Under the pieces are notes generated by a model that had not been told where the DNA came from, made no database searches, and saw nothing but the letters and a program-made list of their open reading frames with translations. This document shows, in pieces, positions 9,217 to 18,445 of a stretch of 64,000 nucleotides of DNA. Position 1 is the stretch's first letter. Each line of letters begins with the position of its first letter. Origin of the DNA: Streptomyces sp. HSG2 (lineage in GTDB: Bacteria > Actinomycetota > Actinomycetes > Streptomycetales > Streptomycetaceae); the NCBI RefSeq assembly GCF_016598575.1, contig NZ_CP066801.1, positions 1,732,501 to 1,796,500 of the forward strand, given 5' to 3'. The translations under genes and the position numbers were made by a program.

Positions 9217-9228
9217 CTTGCGCCGGCA

Positions 9229-9543
9229 TCATCCGGTCAACTTGAGTCCGACGACTGCCACCAGCAGCAGGCAGACGAAGAAGATCCGCGCGGCGGTGGC
9301 GGGCTCCCCCAGCGCCACCATGCCGACCACCGCGGCTCCGGCGGCCCCGATGCCCACCCACACGCCGTAGGCCGTGCCGACGGGCAGCGTCCGCACGGCG
9401 TACGACAACAACAACAGGCTGCTCACGATCCCGGCGCCGGTCAGCAGGCTGGGAACCAAGCGGGTGAAGCCCTCGGTGTACTTCATCCCCACGGCCCAGC
9501 CGACCTCCAGCAGACCGGCGAGAAGCAACAGGACCCAGGCCAC
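9229..9543 (-). CDS. Small multidrug resistance (SMR) family efflux protein, SugE-like
   Basis: 104 residues from the GTG at 9541-9543, with GGAGGT six bases upstream. Four membrane segments fill the protein. The signature AWVLLLLAGLLEVGWAVGMKYT carries the essential membrane Glu near residue 13, and RTLPVGTAYGVWVGIGAAGA and GEPATAARIF are typical of the family. SMR proteins work as antiparallel dimers exchanging protons for a cation; SugE-type members export guanidinium or quaternary ammonium compounds. The longer open frame upstream contains a strong hairpin and is unlikely to be translated. The stop is 12 bases from an insertion-element hairpin. Confidence 0.9.
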   Translation of the reverse strand: MAWVLLLLAGLLEVGWAVGMKYTEGFTRLVPSLLTGAGIVSSLLLLSYAVRTLPVGTAYGVWVGIGAAGAAVVGMVALGEPATAARIFFVCLLLVAVVGLKLTG

Positions 9544-9550
9544 GACGGCA

Positions 9551-9588
9551 CCTCCGGAGGAGACGGACGCGGCTGCGTCAGCCGCGTC
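9551..9588 (-). promoter_or_regulatory. Hairpin leader of the SMR gene with the ribosome binding site in a palindrome
   Basis: Bases 9566-9588 form a perfect 10-bp stem with a three-base ACG loop (on the minus strand). Immediately after it, 9551-9560 is the palindrome CCTCCGGAGG that contains the ribosome binding site. Such a leader could control translation. It does not match the guanidine riboswitch classes I know, so the mechanism is open. Confidence 0.4.
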
Positions 9589-9660
9589 GGGACGGTGGTG
9601 CGTCGTCTTTTCCTCACCCGGTACGGCGCGTCTCGTCGGGTCCCTCCAACCTAGCAAACA

Positions 9661-9710
9661 CGACGGGAGGGGGGTGGGGCGGCGATCGCCGCCCCACCCC
9701 CCTCCCGTCG
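9661..9710. terminator. 50-base perfect inverted repeat, terminator of the GroES-like gene
   Basis: The 25 bases 9661-9685 are the exact reverse complement of 9686-9710. It begins 22 bases past the stop of the GroES-like gene and lies upstream of the SMR gene. There is no T-run, as is usual in Streptomyces. The arms contain runs of four to six G. Confidence 0.75.
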
Positions 9711-9732
9711 AACCACGCGAAGAACGCGCCGG

Positions 9733-10089
9733 TCAGAGGTACAGGCCGGTGGAGTCCTGCGAGCCCTCGAAACGGTCGGCCGCCACGGCGTGCAGGTCAC
9801 GCTCCCGCATCAGGACGTACCCGACGCCCCGCACCTCGACCTCCGCCCGGTCCTCGGGATCGAAGAGCACACGGTCGCCGGGCTCCACCGTCCGGACGTT
9901 CTGCCCCACGGCGACGACCACGGCCCACGCGAGCCGCCGCCCCACCGCGGCGGTGGCGGGGATCAGGATCCCGCCGCCGGAACGCCGCTCGCCCTCGCCG
10001 CTGTCCTGCCGCACCAGCACCCGGTCGTGCAGCATGCGGATGGGGAGCTTGTCGTGCGGAATGCTCTGGTCGTCTCTCTTGGCGCTCAC
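9733..10089 (-). CDS. GroES-like co-chaperonin (Cpn10 family)
   Basis: 118 residues. PIRMLHDRVLVRQD at residues 16-29 is the Cpn10 start signature (normally IKPLGDRVLV), and GGILIPATA, VVAVGQNVRTVEPGDRVLFDPE and YVLMRERDLHAV follow the family fold. The mobile-loop region (SGEGERRSGGGILIP) resembles that of GroES. It is a second, diverged GroES-like protein standing alone, without a groEL next to it, so it may cap a chaperonin encoded elsewhere or have another role. A strong terminator follows. The divergence from housekeeping GroES makes function less certain than family. Confidence 0.8.
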   Translation of the reverse strand: MSAKRDDQSIPHDKLPIRMLHDRVLVRQDSGEGERRSGGGILIPATAAVGRRLAWAVVVAVGQNVRTVEPGDRVLFDPEDRAEVEVRGVGYVLMRERDLHAVAADRFEGSQDSTGLYL

Positions 10090-10112
10090 GGCTCGAACCT
10101 ACCCGCTCCGCC

Positions 10113-10442
10113 TCACGCCCCGCGGCGCCGGGTGGACACCACCAGCAACCCCACCACGCCGACCGCCACCATGACCACCGGCACCACGCGCTCCGGCCTG
10201 GGGGCACCCTCCTCGTCCACGAGGCCCGCCCGCACCTCGCCCACCACGCGGCTGGCCCCGACGTAGGCCCGCCCCAGGGTGTGGTCGACCCGGGAGACGA
10301 TCCGGGCCTTGGCGTCGCCCACGAGGGTCCTGGGGTGCGCGCGCACCCCGATCTCGTCGAGCGTCTCGGCCAGCACCTCGCGACGGCGTCTGATGTCCGC
10401 CTCGATCTGCGCCGGGGTTCTGGTGTCCGACGTGTCCGCCAC
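10113..10442 (-). CDS. DUF3618 family small membrane protein
   Basis: 109 residues from the GTG at 10440-10442, with GGAGG upstream. RTPAQIEADIRRRREVLAETLDEI is the DUF3618 signature. The middle is amphipathic and a single membrane segment (VVPVVMVAVGVVGLLVVS) lies at the end, followed by RRRGA. These proteins are common in actinobacteria next to phage-holin or DUF948-type membrane genes; their biochemical role is unknown. It is 23 bases upstream of the GroES-like gene on the same strand, so the two could be cotranscribed. Confidence 0.8.
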   Translation of the reverse strand: MADTSDTRTPAQIEADIRRRREVLAETLDEIGVRAHPRTLVGDAKARIVSRVDHTLGRAYVGASRVVGEVRAGLVDEEGAPRPERVVPVVMVAVGVVGLLVVSTRRRGA

Positions 10443-10634
10443 CGTACGGCCTCCGAAGTGAGGTGGGTCTTGTCCTGGACAGTCTGTCAGCTCGGGGCCG
10501 GACCGCACGGTGAGGACCCCCCGTTACATTGGGGGCGACGGAGCCCGTATCCGGGGAACCCGCCGGTCCGCCCCGACGCCGGCGGCCCCGCCCCCGGAGC
10601 CTCCGTCGCCTCCCCGCGATCGAGCGGCACCCCT

Positions 10635-10652
10635 CCCGGCCCGGAGGCCGGG
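10635..10652. repeat. CCCGGCC-N4-GGCCGGG hairpin in the leader of bcp
   Basis: Seven-base arms with the loop CGGA, followed by GCTTCC, 11 bases before the GGAG of the peroxiredoxin gene. Its sequence resembles the hairpins at 12144-12165 and 56061-56082. It could shape the 5' leader of the message. Confidence 0.4.
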
Positions 10653-10674
10653 GCTTCCACGAAGGAGAGACCTG

Positions 10675-11142
10675 ATGAGCGAGCGACTGCGACCCGGGGA
10701 CACCGCCCCCGCCTTCACGCTCCCGGACGCCGACGGCAACGAGGTGTCCCTCGCCGACCACAAGGGCCGCAAGGTCATCGTCTACTTCTACCCGGCCGCG
10801 CTGACACCGGGCTGCACCAAGCAGGCGTGCGACTTCACCGACAACCTGGAGCTGCTCGCCGGGGCGGGCTACGACGTGATCGGCGTCTCGCCCGACAAGC
10901 CCGAGAAGCTGGCGAGGTTCCGGGAGGCCGAGTCCCTGCGGGTCACCCTGCTCGCCGATCCGGACAAGGAGGTCCTGGAGGCGTACGGGGCCTTCGGCGA
11001 GAAGAAGAACTACGGTCGCACCTACCAGGGTGTCATCCGGTCCACGATCGTCGTCGACGAGGACGGCAAGGTGGAGCGGGCGCTGTACAACGTCCGGGCC
11101 ACCGGGCACGTCGCCAAGATCATCAAGGATCTGGGCATCTGA
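10675..11142 (+). CDS. bcp: Thioredoxin-dependent thiol peroxidase, BCP/PrxQ peroxiredoxin
   Basis: 155 residues; GAAGGAGAG precedes the ATG at 10675. The peroxidatic Cys lies in LTPGCTKQACDF (near residue 46), with a second Cys five residues later, the CxxxxC arrangement of the two-cysteine PrxQ subgroup. YFYPAALTPGC, GVSPDKPEKLARF and GRTYQGVIRSTIVVDEDGKV are typical of BCP. It reduces hydrogen peroxide and organic hydroperoxides in the cytoplasm using thioredoxin. The frame is open further upstream, but that part has no ribosome binding site and includes a hairpin. It is transcribed divergently from the DUF3618 gene. Confidence 0.93.
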   Translation: MSERLRPGDTAPAFTLPDADGNEVSLADHKGRKVIVYFYPAALTPGCTKQACDFTDNLELLAGAGYDVIGVSPDKPEKLARFREAESLRVTLLADPDKEVLEAYGAFGEKKNYGRTYQGVIRSTIVVDEDGKVERALYNVRATGHVAKIIKDLGI

Positions 11143-11314
11143 CGCCCGACGGGGTCGGGTCGCGCTCCCTCGGTCGAACGGCAGCCCACCGCAAGGGCGG
11201 TGACCGCCGGTGGGTCTCTCCGGCGGCCGGCCGCTCCCGCGTCGGGGAGGCGCCCCCGGGAGGCGGGGCGGGAGCGAGGCGCCCGGCCCCCGCCCGGTAC
11301 GATGACCCGCACCG

Positions 11315-11401
11315 GCGGCGGTGGCGCAATGGCGACGCAGCAGACTTAGGATCTGTGGCCCTTGATCGGGCTTGAGGGTTCGAATCCCTTCCGCCGCACC
11401 A
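11315..11401 (+). tRNA. tRNA-Leu, anticodon UAG
   Basis: The acceptor arm GCGGCGG (11315-11321) pairs with CCGCCGC (11391-11397), and the CCA end is encoded (11399-11401). The anticodon stem CAGA/TCTG holds the loop CTTAGGA, giving anticodon TAG at 11347-11349. A long variable arm (GCCC...GGGC) marks a class II tRNA. The T arm is GAGGGTTCGAATCCCTT. Confidence 0.95.
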
Positions 11402-11402
11402 C

Positions 11403-11436
11403 GGCGGCCCGAGGCACCCCTGCCGATCGGGCCGCC
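11403..11436. terminator. Terminator after tRNA-Leu
   Basis: GGCGGCCCGA (11403-11412) and TCGGGCCGCC (11427-11436) form a perfect 10-bp stem directly after the tRNA, followed by TCTTCG. It also lies just past the stop of rdgB on the other strand and could serve both. Confidence 0.7.
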
Positions 11437-11449
11437 TCTTCGCGTCCGA

Positions 11450-12052
11450 TCAGCCGAGCAGCTCCCGGACCACCGGGACCAGTGCGCGGAAGGCCTTCCC
11501 CCGGTGGCTGATCGCGTTCTTCTCCTCGGCTGTCAGCTCGGCGCACGTCCGGTCCTCGCCCTCCGGCTGGAGAATCGGGTCGTACCCGAAGCCGCCCGTG
11601 CCGGCCGGGGTGCGTCGGAGCACCCCGCGCATCCGCCCTTCCACGACACGCTCCGTGCCGTCGGGCAGCGCGAGCGCGGCGGCGCAGGCGAAGTGGGCGC
11701 CGCGGTGCTCGTCGGCGATATCGGAGAGCTGGGCGAGCAGGAGGTCCAGGTTGGCCCGGTCGTCACCGTGCCGACCGGCCCAACGGGCGGAGAAGATCCC
11801 GGGTGATCCGCCGAGGACGTCCACGCAGAGCCCGGAGTCGTCGGCGACGGCCGGCAGGCCGGTGGCCCGGGCGAGGGCGTGGGCCTTGAGGAGGGCGTTC
11901 TCGGCGAAGGTGACGCCGGTCTCCTTGACGTCGGGCACCTCGGGGTGGGCCTCGGCGCCCACCAGTTCGTGACGGAGGCCGGCACCGCCGAGGACTGCCC
12001 TCAGTTCGGTGATCTTTCCGGCGTTGCGGGTGGCGAGGATCAGGCGGGTCAT
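11450..12052 (-). CDS. rdgB: RdgB/HAM1 non-canonical purine NTP pyrophosphatase
   Basis: 200 residues, the usual family length. LILATRNAGKITELRAVL is the N-terminal substrate-binding signature (T/SxNxxK). The catalytic and metal residues follow in VTFAENALLKAHA, VADDSGLCVDVLGG and PGIFSARWAG, and the C-terminal part has GTGGFGYDPIL and EKNAISHRGKA. The enzyme hydrolyses XTP, dITP and ITP to the monophosphate, keeping deaminated purines out of DNA and RNA. It commonly sits beside rph, as here; a small lipoprotein gene lies between them. Confidence 0.95.
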   Translation of the reverse strand: MTRLILATRNAGKITELRAVLGGAGLRHELVGAEAHPEVPDVKETGVTFAENALLKAHALARATGLPAVADDSGLCVDVLGGSPGIFSARWAGRHGDDRANLDLLLAQLSDIADEHRGAHFACAAALALPDGTERVVEGRMRGVLRRTPAGTGGFGYDPILQPEGEDRTCAELTAEEKNAISHRGKAFRALVPVVRELLG

Positions 12053-12143
12053 GGGCCCAGTATCCCGGGACCGAGCGAGCGCCCGGCACCTCGCGGCGAG
12101 GCCGGAACGTACCCGAGGCGACCCGCAACGGCCCGAGCGGGGT

Positions 12144-12165
12144 TCCCCGGCCCTCCGGCCGGGGA
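12144..12165. terminator. Hairpin terminator after the lipoprotein gene
   Basis: TCCCCGGCC, loop CTCC, GGCCGGGGA: a perfect nine-bp stem ending four bases before the stop codon at 12170-12172. On the plus strand the context resembles the insertion-element right end, down to a GTCAA tail, but without the C-A mismatch. Confidence 0.5.
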
Positions 12166-12169
12166 GCTG

Positions 12170-12568
12170 TCAAGGCGTGCAGACCTTGGTGAGTTCACCG
12201 GCGGCGTCGGTGACGGGGCCGAGGTCAGGGGTCGGGTCACCGCCCTCGACGGCCGCGCGGACGCTGTCGACGGCCGCGCCGAGGTCGTCGACCGCGCGAC
12301 CGACGTCGGCGTTGTCGGTCTGATCGCCGATCTGTTCGAGGTCCTGGTCGATCGAGGCCAGGGAGTCCAACAGGCGAGTGGGGTCCTCGGTGGCGCTCTC
12401 CACGGCCTGCTGCATCTCGGTGACGTTGTCGGCGACGGCGTCGGCGGCCTGGACACAGTCCAGAGCCTTGCCCACCGCGTCACAGCCGGTGGTGAGGCCG
12501 ACGGCGAGCCCGGCGGCCAGCACGGTGGCTATGACGGTATGACGACGGCTGCGTCGGGTGACGGCCAT
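12170..12568 (-). CDS. Small putative lipoprotein, helical
   Basis: 132 residues from the ATG at 12566-12568, with GGGAGGA upstream. An Arg-rich start and hydrophobic core lead to LTTGCDAVG, a lipobox with the acylated Cys near residue 29. The remainder is an acidic helical domain (ALDCVQAADAVADNVTEMQQ, RLLDSLASIDQDLEQIGDQ) ending LTKVCTP. Two Cys beyond the lipobox (LDCV and KVC) may form a disulfide. I recognise no function; similar secreted helical proteins are annotated as hypothetical in Streptomyces. It lies between rph and rdgB on the same strand, with its own hairpin terminator. Confidence 0.75.
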   Translation of the reverse strand: MAVTRRSRRHTVIATVLAAGLAVGLTTGCDAVGKALDCVQAADAVADNVTEMQQAVESATEDPTRLLDSLASIDQDLEQIGDQTDNADVGRAVDDLGAAVDSVRAAVEGGDPTPDLGPVTDAAGELTKVCTP

Positions 12569-12621
12569 GGGTCTCGGTCCTCCCGAGGGGAACGGGCCGG
12601 GTGGCCCTGAAGGCGGCGACG

Positions 12622-12656
12622 GTGTGGGCGCGCGGAACCGAGCCGCGCGCCCACAC
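12622..12656 (-). terminator. Terminator of rph
   Basis: A perfect 14-bp stem (12622-12635 with 12643-12656) and a seven-base loop, about 75 bases past the rph stop and ahead of the lipoprotein start. No T-run follows. Confidence 0.75.
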
Positions 12657-12729
12657 TGTGGTGGACGCCTCGACGACGCGGAGGGTTGCGCGCCCCCGGC
12701 TTTTTCTTGGTCGGCGCTTGGGGCGCCCT

Positions 12730-13467
12730 TTACTCGGCGCGGGAGGCGGCGAGGGCTCGGCGCTGGAGATCGGCGAGCTCCGCGCATCCGGCGGTGGCGA
12801 GGTCGAGCAGCGTCCCGAGTTCCTCGCGGGCGAACGGCTCGGCCTCGGCCGTGCCCTGGACCTCGACGAACCGCCCGTCTCCGGTGCAGACCACGTTCAT
12901 GTCGGTGTCCGCCCGGACGTCCTCCTCGTAGCGGAGGTCGAGGAGCGGCGTGCCGTCGACGATGCCGACGGAGACGGCGGACACGGTTCCGGACAGGGGT
13001 TCGCGACCGGGCCGGATCAGCTTCCGCGACCGGGCCCACGCGACCGCGTCGGCCAGCGCCACCCAGGCCCCCGTGATGGCGGCGGTCCGGGTGCCGCCGT
13101 CCGCCTGGAGCACGTCGCAGTCCAGGACGACGGTGTTCTCTCCGAGCGCCCGGTGATCGACGACGGCACGGAGGGAGCGCCCGATCAGACGGCTGATCTC
13201 GTGCGTGCGCCCGCCGACGCGCCCCCGGACGGACTCGCGGTCCCCCCGCGTGTTGGTGGCGCGCGGCAGCATGGAGTATTCCGCGGTCACCCACCCTTCC
13301 CCGCTGCCCTTGCGCCAACGGGGGACGCCCTCGGTCAGGGAGGCGGTGCAGAGGACCCTCGTGTCGCCGAAGGAGACGAGGACGGAGCCCTCGGCGTGCT
13401 TGCTCCAGCCGCGTTCGATGGTGACGGGGCGGAGCTGCTGCGGGGTGCGGCCGTCGATGCGTGACAT
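12730..13467 (-). CDS. rph: Ribonuclease PH
   Basis: 245 residues from the ATG at 13465-13467 ([21 protein letters not shown]). It has the RNase PH core: [74 protein letters not shown] and [17 protein letters not shown]. The enzyme trims tRNA and other RNA 3' ends by phosphorolysis, releasing nucleoside diphosphates, and works as a hexamer in the cytoplasm. The open frame extends 16 codons upstream, but every homologue I know starts at the chosen Met. Its end carries a strong terminator. Confidence 0.95.
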   Translation of the reverse strand: MSRIDGRTPQQLRPVTIERGWSKHAEGSVLVSFGDTRVLCTASLTEGVPRWRKGSGEGWVTAEYSMLPRATNTRGDRESVRGRVGGRTHEISRLIGRSLRAVVDHRALGENTVVLDCDVLQADGGTRTAAITGAWVALADAVAWARSRKLIRPGREPLSGTVSAVSVGIVDGTPLLDLRYEEDVRADTDMNVVCTGDGRFVEVQGTAEAEPFAREELGTLLDLATAGCAELADLQRRALAASRAE

Positions 13468-13554
13468 GCGGGTGAGCCTAGGACATTCGGGTGGTCCCGC
13501 GCGGTCCGGGACCATCGCGGCGGGATCGGCGCCGCCGGCCGCGCCCCACGAGGC

Positions 13555-13788
13555 TCAGCGCATGTCCTCGATCTCGGCGGCGAGGGGGTCGGCGTCGGTG
13601 CCGACGACCACCTGGACGGCGGTGCCCATCCTGACCACACCGTGTGCCCCGGCGGCCCGCAGCGCGAAGTCGTCGACCAGCGAGACGTCCCGAACCTCGG
13701 TGCGCAGGCGGGTCACGCAGCCTTCCACCTCTTCGATGTTGTCGATGCCGCCCAGTCCGGCGACGATCTTCTCGGCTTTGGTCGTCAT
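13555..13788 (-). CDS. nagF: PTS EIIB domain protein, glucose/GlcNAc family
   Basis: 77 residues, a free-standing IIB domain. MTTKAEKIVAGLGGIDNIEEVEGCVTRLR holds the phosphorylated Cys near residue 24, and AAGAHGVVRMGTAVQVVVGTDADPL completes the fold. It accepts phosphate from EIIA and passes it to the sugar carried by the IIC protein encoded divergently next door. The pairing next to rph and the dre site between the two genes match the N-acetylglucosamine permease (NagF with NagE2) of S. coelicolor as I remember it, so the gene symbol is by synteny. Confidence 0.88.
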   Translation of the reverse strand: MTTKAEKIVAGLGGIDNIEEVEGCVTRLRTEVRDVSLVDDFALRAAGAHGVVRMGTAVQVVVGTDADPLAAEIEDMR

Positions 13789-13837
13789 CCACTTCTCCCG
13801 GGTACGGAGGTCGGCGAGGGTGCGACGGGCGTCCCCG

Positions 13838-13906
13838 CCCGCCGCACCCGACCGCCCGGGATGGGACGGAGCGTCCGGGTGCGGCGGGTTTCGGGCGACC
13901 CGCCGC
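13838..13906. promoter_or_regulatory. Overlapping alternative hairpins between the PTS genes
   Basis: The segment 13838-13850 is the exact reverse complement of 13876-13888 (13 bp). Part of the second arm (13881-13889) is also the exact reverse complement of 13898-13906 (9 bp). The two stems cannot form together. Depending on the start site this lies in the leader of the IIB message or upstream of the IIC promoter. Confidence 0.45.
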
Positions 13907-13915
13907 CGTGCTAGA

Positions 13916-13931
13916 ACAGGTCTACACCACT
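13916..13931. promoter_or_regulatory. DasR-responsive element (dre)
   Basis: ACAGGTCTACACCACT matches the dre consensus ACTGGTCTAGACCAGT at 13 of 16 positions. It lies between the divergent IIB and IIC genes, 85 bases before the IIC start. DasR represses GlcNAc uptake genes and releases DNA when glucosamine-6-phosphate binds. Confidence 0.7.
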
Positions 13932-14015
13932 GGCCCGGTGAGCCGGTGCTGCCGCTGTCTTCCTTCCCGCTCTTCCCGCTCCCTCCCCCACCCGGGCGGA
14001 CGACTGGAGGATCTC

Positions 14016-15284
<1,269 letters not shown>

Positions 15285-15362
15285 GTCGCGGCGGATTCCG
15301 CCGGGCGGCGGGGGACCTCGAAGACCGGCGACCGTGCTTCGGGGCGCGACACCCGAACGGCG

Positions 15363-16115
15363 TCAGACCTCGTAGGTGGCTCCCGGCGCGGCCAACTCCA
15401 CCGGGCCGTCGAAGGCGGCGCGGGCGTCGGCCAGGTTGACCCGGGGGTCGGTCCACGGCGGGATGTGGGTGAGCACCAGACGCCTGGCCCCCGCGCGAGC
15501 GGCGCTCTCCCCCGCCTCACGGCCGGTCAGGTGCACGTCCGGGATGTCCTCCTTGCCGTGGGTGAAGGCGGCCTCGCACAGGAAGAGGTCGGCGTTCCGG
15601 GCGAGTTCGTCCAAGGCTTCGGTGACACCGGTGTCGCCGGAGTAGGTGAGGACACGCCCGGCGTGCTCGACTCGCAGGGCGTACGCCTCGACGGGGTGGG
15701 CGACCCGGTCGGTGTGGACGGTGAAGGGACCCACCTCGAAGGTGCCCGGCTTGACCGTGTGGAAGTCGAAGACCTCGCTCATCGAGGAAGCGGTGGGGGT
15801 GTCGCCGTAGGCGCAGGCCAGCCGGTGCTCGGTGCCCTCGGGGCCGAAGACCGGGAGCGGGGCGCAGCGGCCCCCGTCGTGCCGGTAGTACCGCGCGACG
15901 AAGTAGACGCACATGTCGATGTAGTGGTCGGCGTGCAGATGGCTGAGGAACACGGCGTCGAGTGCGTAGAGGTCGCAGTGGCGCTGCAACTCTCCGAGGG
16001 CGCCGTTGCCCATGTCGAGGAGCAGTCGGAAGCCGTCGGCCTCCACGAGGTAGCTCGAACAGGCCGATTCCGCGGACGGAAACGAGCCCGAGCAGCCGAC
16101 GACGGTGAGCTTCAT
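15363..16115 (-). CDS. Metallo-beta-lactamase fold hydrolase, RNase Z/cyclic phosphodiesterase-like
   Basis: 250 residues from the ATG at 16113-16115. MKLTVVGCSGSFPSAESACSSYL and LLLDMGNGALGELQ open the fold. FLSHLHADHYIDM is the metal-binding HxHxDH motif near residue 60. Further ligands are the Asp of LTYSGDTGVTE, and LCEAAFTHG and VLTHIPPWTDP. The arrangement resembles RNase Z and arylsulfatase-like phosphodiesterases. Substrate not determined. The genes beside it serve cysteine biosynthesis and a MazF-like protein, but nothing shows that it works with them. Confidence 0.85.
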   Translation of the reverse strand: MKLTVVGCSGSFPSAESACSSYLVEADGFRLLLDMGNGALGELQRHCDLYALDAVFLSHLHADHYIDMCVYFVARYYRHDGGRCAPLPVFGPEGTEHRLACAYGDTPTASSMSEVFDFHTVKPGTFEVGPFTVHTDRVAHPVEAYALRVEHAGRVLTYSGDTGVTEALDELARNADLFLCEAAFTHGKEDIPDVHLTGREAGESAARAGARRLVLTHIPPWTDPRVNLADARAAFDGPVELAAPGATYEV

Positions 16116-16305
16116 CGGGCAGAAACCTCCGCTGGCGCATGGGGGAGACGGGGTTCGTGCGGTCCGTCGAGCGTACGGCGGGATTCCCGGGGTGGCTCCT
16201 CCAGGAGGGGGCGTTGTGGGGGAACTCACCTGCACCGTCACCGGTTCGGCTGGATGCCTGGCGCGTGACGGGATTCGGGGGGCGCGTGGGAACGGCGTAC
16301 GCCGG

Positions 16306-16311
16306 TACCGT
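16306..16311 (+). promoter_or_regulatory. Candidate -10 box of a leaderless promoter
   Basis: TACCGT ends six bases before the ATG at 16318. No ribosome binding site is present in the bases between, so transcription and translation probably begin together. A -35 box is not clear. Confidence 0.4.
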
Positions 16312-16317
16312 CGTCTC

Positions 16318-16782
16318 ATGGACACGTCGTGGTGGCTCGCGGGGGCCGCGGTGGTGGTGCTCGCCGTGGTCGCCGCCCTGGTGGACGGCTGGGGTCGGGC
16401 CCCCCGGCCTCGGCGCCGGCGCCCCGGGGGCCCGGCGGGACCGCCGGGACGTCCGACCGGTCCCGCTCCTCGCCGACCCCGCCCGGCCGAGATCTGGTGG
16501 GCGGCGGTGCCCTACGAGGAGGGGTCCGGATCGAAGGACCGCCCCTGTCTGGTGCTGTCGGTCGGGCGGGAGAGGGCACTGGTCGCGAAGATCACCTCTC
16601 GCCGCCGGGAGGGACGCCCCGGGGTGATCCCGCTGCCGCCGGGCGCGGCCGGGGAGGGCGGGGGACTCTCCGGGTTCCTGGAGACCGACGAGCTGCGCGA
16701 GGTCCCGGTGCCCGCCTTCCGACGGCGGGTGGGGGAGGTCGACCCGGTCCTCTGGGACCGGGTCCGACGACTCGCCCGCTGA
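16318..16782 (+). CDS. PemK/MazF-like protein with an N-terminal membrane anchor
   Basis: 154 residues. The N-terminus is one membrane segment (WWLAGAAVVVLAVVAALVDGW), then a Pro/Arg-rich linker, then a MazF-like domain: EIWWAAVPYEEGSGSKDRPC and LVLSVGRERALVAKITS. MazF toxins cleave mRNA at short sequences. Here no antitoxin gene lies upstream and the anchor is unusual for a free ribosome-associated toxin, so the domain may have lost toxicity or act at the membrane. It converges with cysM. The start lacks a ribosome binding site and follows a -10 box closely. Confidence 0.8.
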   Translation: MDTSWWLAGAAVVVLAVVAALVDGWGRAPRPRRRRPGGPAGPPGRPTGPAPRRPRPAEIWWAAVPYEEGSGSKDRPCLVLSVGRERALVAKITSRRREGRPGVIPLPPGAAGEGGGLSGFLETDELREVPVPAFRRRVGEVDPVLWDRVRRLAR

Positions 16783-16837
16783 GGCTCGCGCCCCCGTCGC
16801 GCCCCCCGTCCGTCCGCGTTCGCCCGAGCGCGGCGGC

Positions 16838-18126
<1,289 letters not shown>

Positions 18127-18218
18127 GCTGAGGACTCCTGTCGGGAGGGTCGGTGTGGAGCGTGACGGCGCGCGACGGCACCACCGCGCACCTCGTGGGG
18201 CGCGGCGGCGACGGGTGA

Positions 18219-18314
18219 TCAACAGATGGCGCTGTTCAGCCTGCAGAGATCGACGTGCAACCGCGCCACGAGCAGAGTGCCCGGCGCCTTTTCGCCCACG
18301 TCGAGGAGAACCAT
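18219..18314 (-). CDS. Leader peptide ending in cysteine, upstream of cysO-cysM
   Basis: 31 residues from the ATG at 18312-18314, ending RLHVDLCRLNSAIC then TGA. The RxHVDL-x-R-x-x-SA-x-C ending is the pattern I know from actinobacterial putative leader peptides in front of sulfur-assimilation genes. Two cysteines lie in the last nine residues, the last codon being Cys, so ribosome stalling when Cys-tRNA is scarce could change folding of the 92 bases before cysO. Those bases can form GC-rich hairpins. A TACGAT -10 box ends six bases before the ATG, so the message is probably leaderless. Shorter starts are possible. Confidence 0.65.
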   Translation of the reverse strand: MVLLDVGEKAPGTLLVARLHVDLCRLNSAIC

Positions 18315-18320
18315 GGGGTC

Positions 18321-18326
18321 ATCGTA
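18321..18326 (-). promoter_or_regulatory. Candidate -10 box for the leader peptide-cysO-cysM transcript
   Basis: TACGAT on the minus strand lies six bases before the leader-peptide ATG, so transcription would start at or next to it. No convincing -35 is seen. Confidence 0.4.
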
Positions 18327-18445
18327 TCGATTCCCACCCCGCCCCCCGGAGGGGGATCTCACTCCACGGACCCTTGGCATTCGCATGGCGAGACGCCCCC
18401 CGGACGGGCTCGGCGACCGGCCGGGTGAGCGGCCCCGCGACCGAC

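Larger units (their letters stand above)
8692..9228. mobile_element. Degenerate IS200/IS605-like insertion
   Basis: This interval between two core genes contains the tnpB remnant and its two hairpins. The hairpins share the same stem, C-A mismatch and loop size and point the same way. The left side carries a right-end-like hairpin rather than a normal left end, so the original element cannot be delimited exactly. No target duplication was recognised. Confidence 0.55.

Noticed and set aside
9544..9657. Guanidine riboswitch upstream of the SMR gene
   Set aside because: Neither the class I core nor a pair of ACGR-loop hairpins is present; only one hairpin with a three-base loop is seen. Kept as an unclassified leader.
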